In this document: piece after piece, positions 52,523 through 62,327 of the stretch
How the letters are laid out: each line of letters begins with the position of its first letter
Numbering within the stretch: position 1 is the first letter of the stretch
DNA from: Agromyces aureus
GTDB taxonomy: Bacteria; Actinomycetota; Actinomycetes; Actinomycetales; Microbacteriaceae
Direction: 5' to 3'
Length of the DNA stretch: 64,000 nt
NCBI RefSeq assembly: GCF_001660485.1
Contig: NZ_CP013979.1
Span: forward strand, 1,860,001 to 1,924,000
The notes under the pieces: generated by a model
What the model saw: the letters and a program-made list of their open reading frames with translations, nothing else
Database searches by the model: none
Told to the model about the DNA's origin: nothing
Position numbers and translations under genes: made by a program

Positions 52523-54250
52523 TCAGCAGTTCGGCCGGCAGGACCGCTGCGAGAGCGCATCGGTGAGCACGGTCTTCAGGTCCTCGGGCCGCTCGGCCGA
52601 GTACGCGGCGCCGCCCGTGGCCTCGGCGATCAGCCGCATCGACTCGAGGTCGGTGTCGGGGCCGATGCCCACGAGCACCACGGGAACCTGCTGCCCGTCT
52701 TCGTTCATGGCGGCGAGCTGCTCGAGCAGTTGCTCGCGCGTGATGCCGTTCTCGTCTTCATTCCGGCCGTCGGTGAGCAGCAGCACCGAGTTGACGGTCT
52801 CGGGGTCGTAGGCCGAGCGCACCTGCTTCACGGCGGCGAGCGTGGTGTCGTAGAGGCCGGTGGCTCCGCCGAGGCGCCCGGGCAGCGAGCCGAGCACGTC
52901 GAGCACCTGCGAGCGGTGCGTCTCGTCGGCGAGCGGCTCGATGGGGGAGAGGTCCTCCCAGTCCTGGTCGCCGAGGCGTTCGGTCGAGAACGCCCAGACG
53001 CCGACGTCGACGGCCTCGGAGAGCTGCGAGACGGTGTTCGACGCGGCCTGCTGCAGCAGGTCGATGCGGCGCAGCCCGGTCACCGTCGGCTCCTCCATCG
53101 AGCCCGACACGTCGATGACCGAGAGGATGCGCGAGCGCAGGCTCACGACGCCCCAGGTGCGCAGGATCGAGACCTGAGCGGATGCCGCGGCCGACCCGAC
53201 CTCGGTCGCATCGGCGAGGACGCCGTCCTGCTTCAGCTCCCCGCCGCCGGTGCCGTCGCGGAAGCCCTCGGCCGCGAAGCGATCGGAGGCGTCCCACATC
53301 GCGATCTTCAACGCGTCGAGCTGCTGGGCCCGGAGCGCGAGGCGGGCGCCGTCGCCGTCGGCCGCGGCGTCCTCGCCGCCGAGGTTCTTCGCGAGCTCGG
53401 ACTCGTCGAGCATGCGGAGGAACGGGAACTGCAGGGCGAGCGTGCCGTCTGAGGGGTAGAGCGCGAGCAGCGGAGTCGAGGCGTCGTCGCGGTTGTGCAT
53501 CGCGATCTGCTGCTCGCTCGCGATGGCGACGGTGCCGGCCGGGCTGACGGCGAGCGAGCCGAACGCGGCGTCGACCCGCGCCGGCGCCCCGTCGCTCAGT
53601 CGGATCATCGCGTTCTGGAACTGCTTCGCCTGCCCGATGGGGGCCGCGCGCTCCATGGCCTGGAGGCCGCTGAGGCTGGCCGACGACGCTTCGGGGTCGG
53701 CCAGCAGGGTCGGGAGCTCGCCCGTGAGCACGTCGCCCCAGTCGAGCGAGCGGCCCGCGAAGGCCGCGGCGCCGCTCACGGGGGCCGCGAAGACGACGGG
53801 GCTCGAGGCGATCGACCGTTCGAGTGCGAGGTCGGGCACGTCTCGCCCGAGGGAGCGGGCGCTCGCGGCCATGCGGACGAGCCACACGGGCGAGTCGGGG
53901 ATCCACGCGTCGATCTCGGAGCCGTTGCCCGAGGCGAGGAGCGCCGCGGTGTCGGCGCTGTCCTGCGCGACGACGTCGGTGCGGGAGCAGGCGTCCTCTC
54001 GCGCGTCGTACTCGGCCGCGATCGCCTTCACGGGGCGGGCGATCGCGGTGTCGGCGACGACGGTGAGCTCGATGGGCCCGTCGCACGCGGGTCCGGCGGC
54101 GAGCCAGGCGCTCAGCGAGCCGCCGGCCCAAGCCGCCCCAGCGCCGGTGACGAGCGCGACACCGAGCGCGCCCGCGGCGATCATCACGACCACGCGGCGG
54201 TGGTGGCGGCGCGACTGCTCGCGTTCGGCTCGTTCGCTTCGTCGACTCAC
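52523..54250 (-). CDS. Membrane-anchored substrate-binding plus von Willebrand factor A protein
   Basis: 575 residues. Basic N-terminus, one helix (about 19-45), then a domain that reads like a periplasmic substrate-binding protein (about 52-300: IELTVVADTAIARPVKAIAAEYDARE, IDAWIPDS). A VWA domain follows with a full MIDAS (SVIDVSGSMEEP near 379, a Thr, and LLLTDGRNEDENGI). It ends RSCRPNC. I chose GTG 54250 because GGAG lies 6 nt upstream; ATG 54262 is possible. Binding of a metal-dependent protein ligand outside the cell is likely. It sits between DUF3515 and thiL, genes usually adjacent, so it may be an insertion. Confidence 0.82.
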   Translation of the reverse strand: MSRRSERAEREQSRRHHRRVVVMIAAGALGVALVTGAGAAWAGGSLSAWLAAGPACDGPIELTVVADTAIARPVKAIAAEYDAREDACSRTDVVAQDSADTAALLASGNGSEIDAWIPDSPVWLVRMAASARSLGRDVPDLALERSIASSPVVFAAPVSGAAAFAGRSLDWGDVLTGELPTLLADPEASSASLSGLQAMERAAPIGQAKQFQNAMIRLSDGAPARVDAAFGSLAVSPAGTVAIASEQQIAMHNRDDASTPLLALYPSDGTLALQFPFLRMLDESELAKNLGGEDAAADGDGARLALRAQQLDALKIAMWDASDRFAAEGFRDGTGGGELKQDGVLADATEVGSAAASAQVSILRTWGVVSLRSRILSVIDVSGSMEEPTVTGLRRIDLLQQAASNTVSQLSEAVDVGVWAFSTERLGDQDWEDLSPIEPLADETHRSQVLDVLGSLPGRLGGATGLYDTTLAAVKQVRSAYDPETVNSVLLLTDGRNEDENGITREQLLEQLAAMNEDGQQVPVVLVGIGPDTDLESMRLIAEATGGAAYSAERPEDLKTVLTDALSQRSCRPNC

Positions 54251-54328
54251 TGGGGGCTCCATTGCGGCACGGTGAGCAGCATCTTGGTCACCGCGGTTCG
54301 GGTATCGCGGCCTGGGGGAGGCCCCATC

Positions 54329-54357
54329 AGCGTACGTCAGGCGCCCGCCTTTTGTAA
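54329..54357 (-). promoter_or_regulatory. Promoter of the VWA gene
   Basis: On the minus strand TTACAA (54357-54352), a 17-nt spacer, then TACGCT (54334-54329). It is the only classical -35/-10 pair I could place with confidence, and it borders an AT-rich patch with a small AAGTA/TACTT palindrome (54356-54370). Confidence 0.55.
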
Positions 54358-54439
54358 GTATTCGTTACTTGTGCGGCCTGTGCCCCGATCGGGGGACGCC
54401 CGGAATCTCGCGGGAGCCGGCCTGTTCTAGGCTTGCGGC

Positions 54440-55507
54440 GTGTCCGATTCGCGAGTGCCCGTGTCCGCCGAACGTTCGGATGCCGCGTCCGGCCCGGCTG
54501 CGCCGGACGCCGCGCTCGGAGGCGGGCCGACGACCGGCGAGCTGGGCGAGATCGCGGTCCTCGGCCGCATCCTGCCGCGCCTGTCCTCCGGCGATCACGC
54601 GCTGCTCGGCCCCGGTGACGACGCGGCGCTCGTCGCGGCATCCGATGGTCGTTTCGTGGTGACCACCGACCTGCTCGTGCACGGCCCCGATTTCCGACTC
54701 GCCTGGTCGACGCCGTTCGAACTCGGGTGGAAGGCCGCGGCCACGAACCTCACCGACGTGGCCGCGATGGGTGCCCGCCCCACGGCGCTCGTCGTCGCGA
54801 TCGCCGCGCCGCCCACCACCCCGGTCTCGACGGTCGAGGGCATCGCCGACGGGCTCCGCGAAGGCCTCGCCGCGTTGGCGCCCGGCGCGGGCGTGGTGGG
54901 CGGCGACCTCTCCGCGTCGGCCGTGCTCACGATCGCGGTGACGGCCTTCGGCGACCTCGAGGGACGGGCGCCGGTGCTGCGCTCCGGTGCTCGCGTCGGC
55001 GACGTGATCGCCCACGCGGGCCGACGAGGCGACGCGGCCATGGGCCTCGCGCTGCTGTTCTCCGAGGCGACGGATGCCGCGGGCGAACCCGATGCGACGC
55101 TCGCCGCCGCCCTGCGCGAACGCGAGCCCGACCTCGTGCGGGCGCAGCTGGCGCCGAGCCCGCCCGTCGGGGCCGGCATCATCGCGGCCGAGGCCGGCGC
55201 CACCTCGATGCTCGACGTGTCCGACGGGCTCGCGCGCGACGGCCGCCGCATCGCGGAGGCCAGCGGCGTCGCGTTCGACTTCGACTCGGCCGCCCTCGGC
55301 TCCGACGCCGCGCGGGTGCGGCTCGCCCTCGCCGGCGGCGAGGATCACGGCATGCTCGCGACGTTCCCCGCCGGCAGCGACATCCCCGAGCCCTTCGAGG
55401 TCATCGGACGCGTCGTCGACGGCGCAGGGCGCATGCTGCTCGACGGCCGCGACATCGAAGCCGACGGCTGGGACCCCTACTCGGGCTGGGACGGCCGGGC
55501 GGGCTGA
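54440..55507 (+). CDS. thiL: Thiamine-monophosphate kinase
   Basis: 355 residues. Last step of thiamine diphosphate synthesis. ThiL motifs: LLGPGDDAALV, VTTDLLVHGPDF, NLTDVAAMGARPTALVVAI, VVGGDLSAS and SMLDVSDGLARDG. An Ala/Pro-rich N-terminal extension of about 30 residues precedes the fold. TAGGCT (54428-54433) is 6 nt before the GTG, implying leaderless transcription. The 3' end overlaps the convergent rsmD by 31 nt. Confidence 0.95.
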   Translation: MSDSRVPVSAERSDAASGPAAPDAALGGGPTTGELGEIAVLGRILPRLSSGDHALLGPGDDAALVAASDGRFVVTTDLLVHGPDFRLAWSTPFELGWKAAATNLTDVAAMGARPTALVVAIAAPPTTPVSTVEGIADGLREGLAALAPGAGVVGGDLSASAVLTIAVTAFGDLEGRAPVLRSGARVGDVIAHAGRRGDAAMGLALLFSEATDAAGEPDATLAAALREREPDLVRAQLAPSPPVGAGIIAAEAGATSMLDVSDGLARDGRRIAEASGVAFDFDSAALGSDAARVRLALAGGEDHGMLATFPAGSDIPEPFEVIGRVVDGAGRMLLDGRDIEADGWDPYSGWDGRAG

Positions 55508-56085
55508 TCGGCGTCGGTGGCCTCGGCCGCGGTCGCCCACCACAGCGTCGTCTCGCCGTAGTCGCGCCGACGCTCGAGCTCGATGCGCGCGGGCCAGACC
55601 GGCTCGGGCGACCGCGAACTGCGCTCGACGACCACGAGCGCGTCGCGGGAGAGCAGTGGCGAGAGCAGCTCGAGGTCGCGTGCGACCGCCGCCTCGTCGA
55701 GGTCGTACGGCGGGTCGATGAAGGCGAGGTCGACGCCGGCGGGCGCCGTCTCGAGGTAGCCGGCCACGGGCTTGACGACCACGCGGATGCGGGCGGCGCA
55801 CTTGCCGATCGCGCGCGTCACCGCGTCGGCGTTGCGACGGCACACGTCGGCCGCCGGCTTCGCGCGTTCGACCAGCACGACTTCGGCCGCGCCGCGGCTC
55901 GCGGACTCGAGGCCGAGGGCGCCCGATCCGGCGTAGAGGTCGAGCACGACCGATCCGTCGATCGCATCGCGCGCCTCGAGCGCTGAGAATATCGCCTCGC
56001 GAACGCGGTCGCTCGTGGGCCGCGTGCCGGATCGCGGCACGGCGAGGGAGAGGGAACCGGCTGCGCCGGCGATGATGCGCGTCAT
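55477..56085 (-). CDS. rsmD: 16S rRNA (guanine966-N2)-methyltransferase
   Basis: 202 residues. SAM motif VVLDLYAGSGALGLESASRGA near residue 48 and the catalytic AFIDPPYD near 122. The N-terminal RIIAGAAGSLSLAVPRSGTRPTSDRVREAIFSAL is diagnostic. A TAGGCT box on the minus strand (56101-56096) lies 10 nt before the ATG, so the leader is very short. Confidence 0.94.
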   Translation of the reverse strand: MTRIIAGAAGSLSLAVPRSGTRPTSDRVREAIFSALEARDAIDGSVVLDLYAGSGALGLESASRGAAEVVLVERAKPAADVCRRNADAVTRAIGKCAARIRVVVKPVAGYLETAPAGVDLAFIDPPYDLDEAAVARDLELLSPLLSRDALVVVERSSRSPEPVWPARIELERRRDYGETTLWWATAAEATDADQPARPSQPE

Positions 56086-56162
56086 GCTGCTCGAAAGCCT
56101 AGCGGGACCTTCCGCGTCGTCGAACGTGCGAGCCCGTCGGACCGCGCTGCCATGATGGGAGC

Positions 56163-57083
56163 GTGGATGCCCCTACCGCCCATGATCGTGTCGAACCCGA
56201 TCGCGCCGTGCTTTCCGAGCTCGAACCCGCCGCGGACGACGCCGCGGACGACGCCGTGGACGACGCTGCGGCGGTCGAACCCGCCGACGTCGTGCCGCAT
56301 CCGGTCGAGCCCGCGCGGCCCGAGTCGGCACGGCTCGAACCCGTCGAGCAGGCGCTCATCGACCGGCTGTGGGACTTCGCAGATGCCGGGGCGAGCGCCG
56401 AGCGGTTCCGCGCGGCATCCGACGACCCCACGGCGACGCCGGTCGGGCGCGCCGTGATGGCGACGCAGCTCGCGCGGGCGCTGGGTCTGCAGGGGATGGC
56501 CGACGAGGGCTTCCAGGTGCTCGACGCGGTGCCCGGCGTCTTCGACGGCGACGTGCCGGCCGAGGTGCGCGCCCGGGTCGCGCTCGAACGCGGTCGTCTG
56601 CTCGTCGGCGAGCGGCCGGCCGAAGCGGTGCCCGAACTCACGCTCGCCGCGCGCGCGGCCGCGCAGGCGGGGTCGGTCTTCCTGGTGCTCGATGCGCTGC
56701 ACGTGCTCGCGCTGAACGATGCCGGGCACGAGGAGGAATGGGCCGCCGAGGGCCTGGATCTGCTCGAGGGCCGCCGCAATGCGCGCACGTTGCGCTGGGG
56801 CATCGCGCTGCACCACAACCTGGGGTGGTTCAAGCTCGACGCCGGTCGCGCACCCGGCGCCCTCGCCGAGTTCGAGCGCGCCGTGGAGTTCGCCGACCGC
56901 TACGGGTCGGCGGAGCAGCAGCAGGTCGCCCGGTGGTCCGTCGGGCGGTGCCTCCGCGTGCTCGGGCGCACCGACGAGGCGCTCGACCTGCAGCGCTCGC
57001 TCGCCGAGCTCCGACCCGACGACCCGTACGTGCAGGCCGAGATCGAGGCGTTGACGGCGGGGGAGCCTACGATCGAGGCATGA
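56163..57083 (+). CDS. Tetratricopeptide-like helical repeat protein
   Basis: 306 residues. The first 50 residues are acidic (Asp/Glu/Ala). The remainder is alpha-helical, with TPR-like pairs (ATQLARALGLQGMADEGFQVL, LHHNLGWFKLDAGRAPGALAEFERAVEFADR, DEALDLQRSLAELRPDD). Probably a protein-interaction scaffold. CATGAT (56151-56156) is 6 nt before the GTG. The stop overlaps the recG start (ATGA). Confidence 0.8.
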   Translation: MDAPTAHDRVEPDRAVLSELEPAADDAADDAVDDAAAVEPADVVPHPVEPARPESARLEPVEQALIDRLWDFADAGASAERFRAASDDPTATPVGRAVMATQLARALGLQGMADEGFQVLDAVPGVFDGDVPAEVRARVALERGRLLVGERPAEAVPELTLAARAAAQAGSVFLVLDALHVLALNDAGHEEEWAAEGLDLLEGRRNARTLRWGIALHHNLGWFKLDAGRAPGALAEFERAVEFADRYGSAEQQQVARWSVGRCLRVLGRTDEALDLQRSLAELRPDDPYVQAEIEALTAGEPTIEA

Positions 57084-59332
57084 CCGCCGACGCACCCGAC
57101 GAGCCGGCCGGCATCGGCCGGTACACGCTCGATTCGCGGCTCACGGGGGCACTCGGCGGGCGCACCGCGCAGGCCCTCGAGCGCGCGTTCGGCTACCGCA
57201 CGGTCGGCGACCTCCTCGCCCACTACCCGCGCAGGTACGCCCTCCGTGGTGAGCTGACCGCGCTCGCGAGCCTGCCCCTCGACGAGAACGTCACGATCGT
57301 GGCCGAGGTCATCGAGGTGCGCGAGCGCACCATGCGGTCGCGGCGAGGGTCCATCCTCGAGGTGAAGATCACCGATGGCACCGGCATCCTCACGCTCACG
57401 TTCTTCAATCAGGCGTGGCGGTCCCGCGAGCTGGTGCCGGGTGCGCGCGGCATCTTCGCCGGCAAGGTCGGCGACTACCGGGGCGCCCGTCAGCTCGCGC
57501 ACCCCGACTACGAGCTCTTCGACGATGCGACGCCGAGTTCGCCGACCGATCCGTCGGTCAAACGCTGGGCCGAGGCTCCGATCCCGATCTACCCCGCGAC
57601 GGGTGCGCTCGCGAGTTGGCAGTTGGCGAAGGCGATCGGGCTGCTGCTCGACGGCCTCGAGACGGCGGATGCCGCGGGCGACCCGATCCCCGAGTCGGTC
57701 CGCGCGTCGCACGGGCTGCTCGCGCAGCGTCGCGCGCTCGAGCAGGTGCACCGCCCAGAGGTCGAGTCCGAGTGGAAGGCGGCGCGCCGCACGCTCCGCT
57801 TCTCTGAGGCGCTCGTACTGCAGACGGCGCTGCTGCAGCGCAGGGCCGAGCTCAGGGCCCACGCGACGACCGCGCGGCATCCGTCGCCCGGCGGTCTGCT
57901 CGAACGCTTCGACGCCTCGCTGCCGTTCGAGCTCACGGGCGACCAGCTCGAGGTGGGGCAGGCGATCGCCGACGACCTCGGCGAGCCCGTGCCCATGAAC
58001 CGACTCGTGCAGGGCGAGGTCGGCTCCGGCAAGACCGTCGTCGCCCTGCGCGCGATGCTCGCGGTGGCCGACTCTGGCGGGCAGGCCGCGCTCCTCGCGC
58101 CCACCGAGGTGCTCGCGGCGCAGCACCTGCGGTCGATCGCCCGCATGCTCGGCCCCGACCTCTCCGCGGCCCTCGTGCCGACCCTGCTCACCGGGCAGCT
58201 GCCGGCGGCCGAGCGTCGCAAGGCGCTGCTGCGGGCCGCGGCCGGGCAGTCGCGCATCGTGGTCGGCACGCACGCGCTCATCGGCGACACCGTCTCGTTC
58301 GCCGATCTCGGACTCATCGTCGTCGACGAGCAGCACCGGTTCGGCGTCGAGCAGCGCGAGGCGCTCCGGCTCAAGGGCCGGCAGCCGCCGCACGTGCTCG
58401 TGCTCACGGCCACGCCGATCCCGCGCACGGTCGCCATGACGGTGTTCGGAGACCTCGACATCTCGACGATCCGCGAACTCCCCGCCGGGCGCGCCGGCAT
58501 CGAGTCCCACGTGGTCCCGCTCGCCGAGCGGCCGGGCTGGCGCTCCCGCGTGTGGGAGCGCCTGGCCGAAGAGGTCGCGGCCGGCCGTCAGGGCTTCGTG
58601 GTGTGCCCGGCGATCGAGGCGCGCGTCGTCGAGGAGGCCGATGCCGTTGCCGCGGTTGCTGCGCCGGCCGCCGCCGCCGCCGGCGAGGCTGCAGGGGGAG
58701 CGGATGCCGCGGCGCGGCCGGTCGCGTCGGTGGCCTCCGTGCTCGCCGAGATCACGGCGCTGCCCGCGTTCGCCGACATCCGCGTCGCGCCGCTGCACGG
58801 CCGCATGTCCTCCGACGAGAAGGACGCGACGATGCGCGCGTTCGCCGCGGGCGAGATCGACGTGCTCGTCGCGACGACGGTCATCGAGGTCGGCGTCGAC
58901 GTGCCGAACGCGAGCGCCATGGTCGTCGTCGACGCCGATCGATTCGGCGTCTCGCAGCTGCACCAGCTCCGAGGTCGTGTGGGCCGAGGAGGGTTGCCGG
59001 GGCTCTGCCTGCTGGTCACGGCCGCCGAGCCCGACTCGCTCGCCCGGCAGCGCGTCGACGCCGTGGCTGCGACGCTCGACGGATTCGAGCTCGCACGCGT
59101 CGACCTCGAGCTCCGGCAGGAGGGCGACGTGCTCGGCGCGACCCAGTCGGGCGGGCGCTCCTCGCTCAAGCTGCTGCGCGTGGCCCGCGACGGCGAGGTC
59201 ATCGCCGACGCGCGGGCGGTCGCCGCCGGCATCCTCGAGGCCGACCCGTCGTTGCAGCGCCATCGGGGCCTCGCAGCCGAGGTGCGCCGCCGTCTCGACG
59301 ACGACGCCACCGGGTTCCTGAGCAAGGGCTGA
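57080..59332 (+). CDS. recG: ATP-dependent DNA helicase RecG
   Basis: 750 residues. Remodels stalled forks and recombination junctions. An OB/wedge domain is at about 50-160. Helicase motifs: QGEVGSGKTVVALRAML, LAPTEVLAAQH, VVDEQHRFGVEQR (DEQH box), LTATPIPRTVAMTVFGDLD, VATTVIEVGVDVPNASAMVV and QLHQLRGRVGRGG. An Ala-rich insertion lies between motifs III and IV. TACGAT (57068-57073) is 6 nt before the ATG, a possible internal leaderless promoter. Confidence 0.96.
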   Translation: MTADAPDEPAGIGRYTLDSRLTGALGGRTAQALERAFGYRTVGDLLAHYPRRYALRGELTALASLPLDENVTIVAEVIEVRERTMRSRRGSILEVKITDGTGILTLTFFNQAWRSRELVPGARGIFAGKVGDYRGARQLAHPDYELFDDATPSSPTDPSVKRWAEAPIPIYPATGALASWQLAKAIGLLLDGLETADAAGDPIPESVRASHGLLAQRRALEQVHRPEVESEWKAARRTLRFSEALVLQTALLQRRAELRAHATTARHPSPGGLLERFDASLPFELTGDQLEVGQAIADDLGEPVPMNRLVQGEVGSGKTVVALRAMLAVADSGGQAALLAPTEVLAAQHLRSIARMLGPDLSAALVPTLLTGQLPAAERRKALLRAAAGQSRIVVGTHALIGDTVSFADLGLIVVDEQHRFGVEQREALRLKGRQPPHVLVLTATPIPRTVAMTVFGDLDISTIRELPAGRAGIESHVVPLAERPGWRSRVWERLAEEVAAGRQGFVVCPAIEARVVEEADAVAAVAAPAAAAAGEAAGGADAAARPVASVASVLAEITALPAFADIRVAPLHGRMSSDEKDATMRAFAAGEIDVLVATTVIEVGVDVPNASAMVVVDADRFGVSQLHQLRGRVGRGGLPGLCLLVTAAEPDSLARQRVDAVAATLDGFELARVDLELRQEGDVLGATQSGGRSSLKLLRVARDGEVIADARAVAAGILEADPSLQRHRGLAAEVRRRLDDDATGFLSKG

Positions 59333-59383
59333 GAGTCTCAGAGGCCCGGTGCGCGCGTCGAGACGCGCACTACGCTGTTGCGT

Positions 59384-59871
59384 ATGCAGCGGATCGCCGT
59401 CGTTCCCGGTTCTTTCGACCCCGTCACCAGGGGCCACCTCGACGTCATCGAGCGCGCGGCCGGCATCTTCGACGAACTGCACGTGGTCGTCGTGCACAAT
59501 CCCGACAAGAACGCGCTCCTGCCCATCGCCCAGCGCGTCGCCCTCATCGAGCGCGCCGTCGCCGATGCGGGCATCCAGGGGCGCATCGTGGTCGCCTCGT
59601 GGAGCATGGGGCTGCTCGTCGACTACTGCAGCGACGTCGGTGCGACCGTGCTCGTGAAGGGCGTGCGCTCGCAGATCGACGTCGCCTACGAAACCCCCAT
59701 GGCGATCGTGAACCGGCATCTCGCGGGCGTCGAGACGGTCTTCCTGCTGCCCGATCCCGGCAACGCGCACGTGTCGAGCTCCCTGGTGCGCCAGGTCGCC
59801 GCGCTGGGCGGCGACGTCGCGCCGTACGTTCCGCCGGTCGTCGCCGAGTACCTGCAGTCGGCGATGACGCC

Positions 59872-59875
<4 letters not shown>
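59384..59875 (+). CDS. coaD: Phosphopantetheine adenylyltransferase
   Basis: 163 residues. Fourth step of coenzyme A synthesis. [20 protein letters not shown] (TxGH nucleotide motif), [19 protein letters not shown] and [21 protein letters not shown] (59371-59376) is 7 nt before this ATG, which rules against the TTG two codons earlier. The stop overlaps the next gene's GTG. Confidence 0.96.
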
Positions 59876-60930
<1,055 letters not shown>

Positions 60931-60932
60931 TC

Positions 60933-62327
60933 ATGACCCGCAAACGCCCGCGCGCGATGTCCTGGCCGCGCCTGACCCGCCGGGGCGTCGCACTCGTGGT
61001 CGTGGGCACCGTGCTCGTGGGCGTCTCCCTGTGGTTCGACCTGCGAGACATCCTCCTGCTCGCCTTCGTGGGGCTGGCCATGCCGCTCGTGGCCGCCGTG
61101 TTCGTCGCGCTGCGACGACCGAGTCTCGCCGTGCAACGCACCTTCGCGCCCGCCATCGTCACCGCGGGCGAGGCGACGCGCGTCACGCTGGTCGTCGCGA
61201 ATCGCGGCCGGCGCACGCTCGACGGGGCACATTGGCGCGACCATGCGCCCGAGAGCACCATCGGGCCGCCGCCGTCGCTGCTTCCGGCACTCGGGCCGCA
61301 CGAGTCGGTGCTGCCGTCGGGTGACGACCGCGTGCGGGTCGAGTACCGGCTCCGGATGCCGCGGCGCGGCGTCTTCCCCGTCGGACCGCTGCGTATCGGG
61401 GTCACCGATCCCTTCGGCCTCGCGAGCATCGAGCGGGTCACCGGTGCACCGCACGAGGTCGTCGTCACCCCGAGGGTCACCCCGCTCGCCGAGGCGCTCG
61501 CGACCGCCGCGAGCATCGACGGCATCGTGCACGGGCTGCAGCGCCGCACGCATCCCAACTCCGACGAGCTCATCGCCCGCGAGTACCGCTACGGCGACCC
61601 GATGCGACGCGTGAACTGGCCGGCCACGGCCAGGCGGGGCGAGCTCATGGTGCGCGAAGAGGAGCAGCGGGGCGACCCGGAGGCGCGGATCCTGCTCGAC
61701 CTCCCGGGTGACGCGCGGCACGGGCTCGCCGTGCATCGCGACCGCGACGACCTGGTCGACGATCGCGTCGAGCTCGCCATCGAGGTGGCGGCGTCAGTCG
61801 GCGTGCACCTGCTCGAGAACGGCTTCCGCCTGCGCTGCACGGGCATCGCCGATCCCGAGCAGGGGCTCGTGCCGACCGCACCGTACGGCGGCGAGTACCG
61901 CATGCCGGGTGGCGACCACCTGCTGCTCGAAGACCTCGCGCGCGTCGATCCGACCGTGTACCGCGACGGAGCGCGGCGCGACGGCGGCCGCGACGACCAT
62001 GGCCGGCACGACCACGGCCGGCACGGCTCCGGCGATCGCGATCGCGACCGCGATCCGGGTCCCGAGTTCCGCACGCGGGGCCGAGACGCCCGCGAACCGG
62101 GGTTCGCCGTCCTCGTCGATCCCGGCCAGGCCGACGCCGCGGCGCTGGTCGCGCTCCGCGTCGGCCTCGAGCCGGCCGTGGCGTTCGTGACCTCGTCGGT
62201 CTCCTCCAGCGTGCGCCGCATGCTCGAGGAGGCCGATTGGAACGTGGTCGACGTCCGCCGGGCGGTCGAGATCGGCTCGGCGTGGTCGGCCGTCGCCGGC
62301 ACCACGGCGGTGCGCGATGCATCCTGA
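60933..62327 (+). CDS. DUF58 domain protein (copy 2)
   Basis: 464 residues. Two N-terminal helices (about 17-62) and the DUF58 signature ELIAREYRYGDPMRRVNWPATARRGELMVREEE near 215-245. Near residues 345-380 there is a low-complexity run of Asp, Arg, Gly and His (DDHGRHDHGRHG, then DRDRDRD) absent from copy 1; it could bind metal or be a flexible linker. It overlaps the transglutaminase gene by 11 nt. Confidence 0.92.
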   Translation: MTRKRPRAMSWPRLTRRGVALVVVGTVLVGVSLWFDLRDILLLAFVGLAMPLVAAVFVALRRPSLAVQRTFAPAIVTAGEATRVTLVVANRGRRTLDGAHWRDHAPESTIGPPPSLLPALGPHESVLPSGDDRVRVEYRLRMPRRGVFPVGPLRIGVTDPFGLASIERVTGAPHEVVVTPRVTPLAEALATAASIDGIVHGLQRRTHPNSDELIAREYRYGDPMRRVNWPATARRGELMVREEEQRGDPEARILLDLPGDARHGLAVHRDRDDLVDDRVELAIEVAASVGVHLLENGFRLRCTGIADPEQGLVPTAPYGGEYRMPGGDHLLLEDLARVDPTVYRDGARRDGGRDDHGRHDHGRHGSGDRDRDRDPGPEFRTRGRDAREPGFAVLVDPGQADAAALVALRVGLEPAVAFVTSSVSSSVRRMLEEADWNVVDVRRAVEIGSAWSAVAGTTAVRDAS

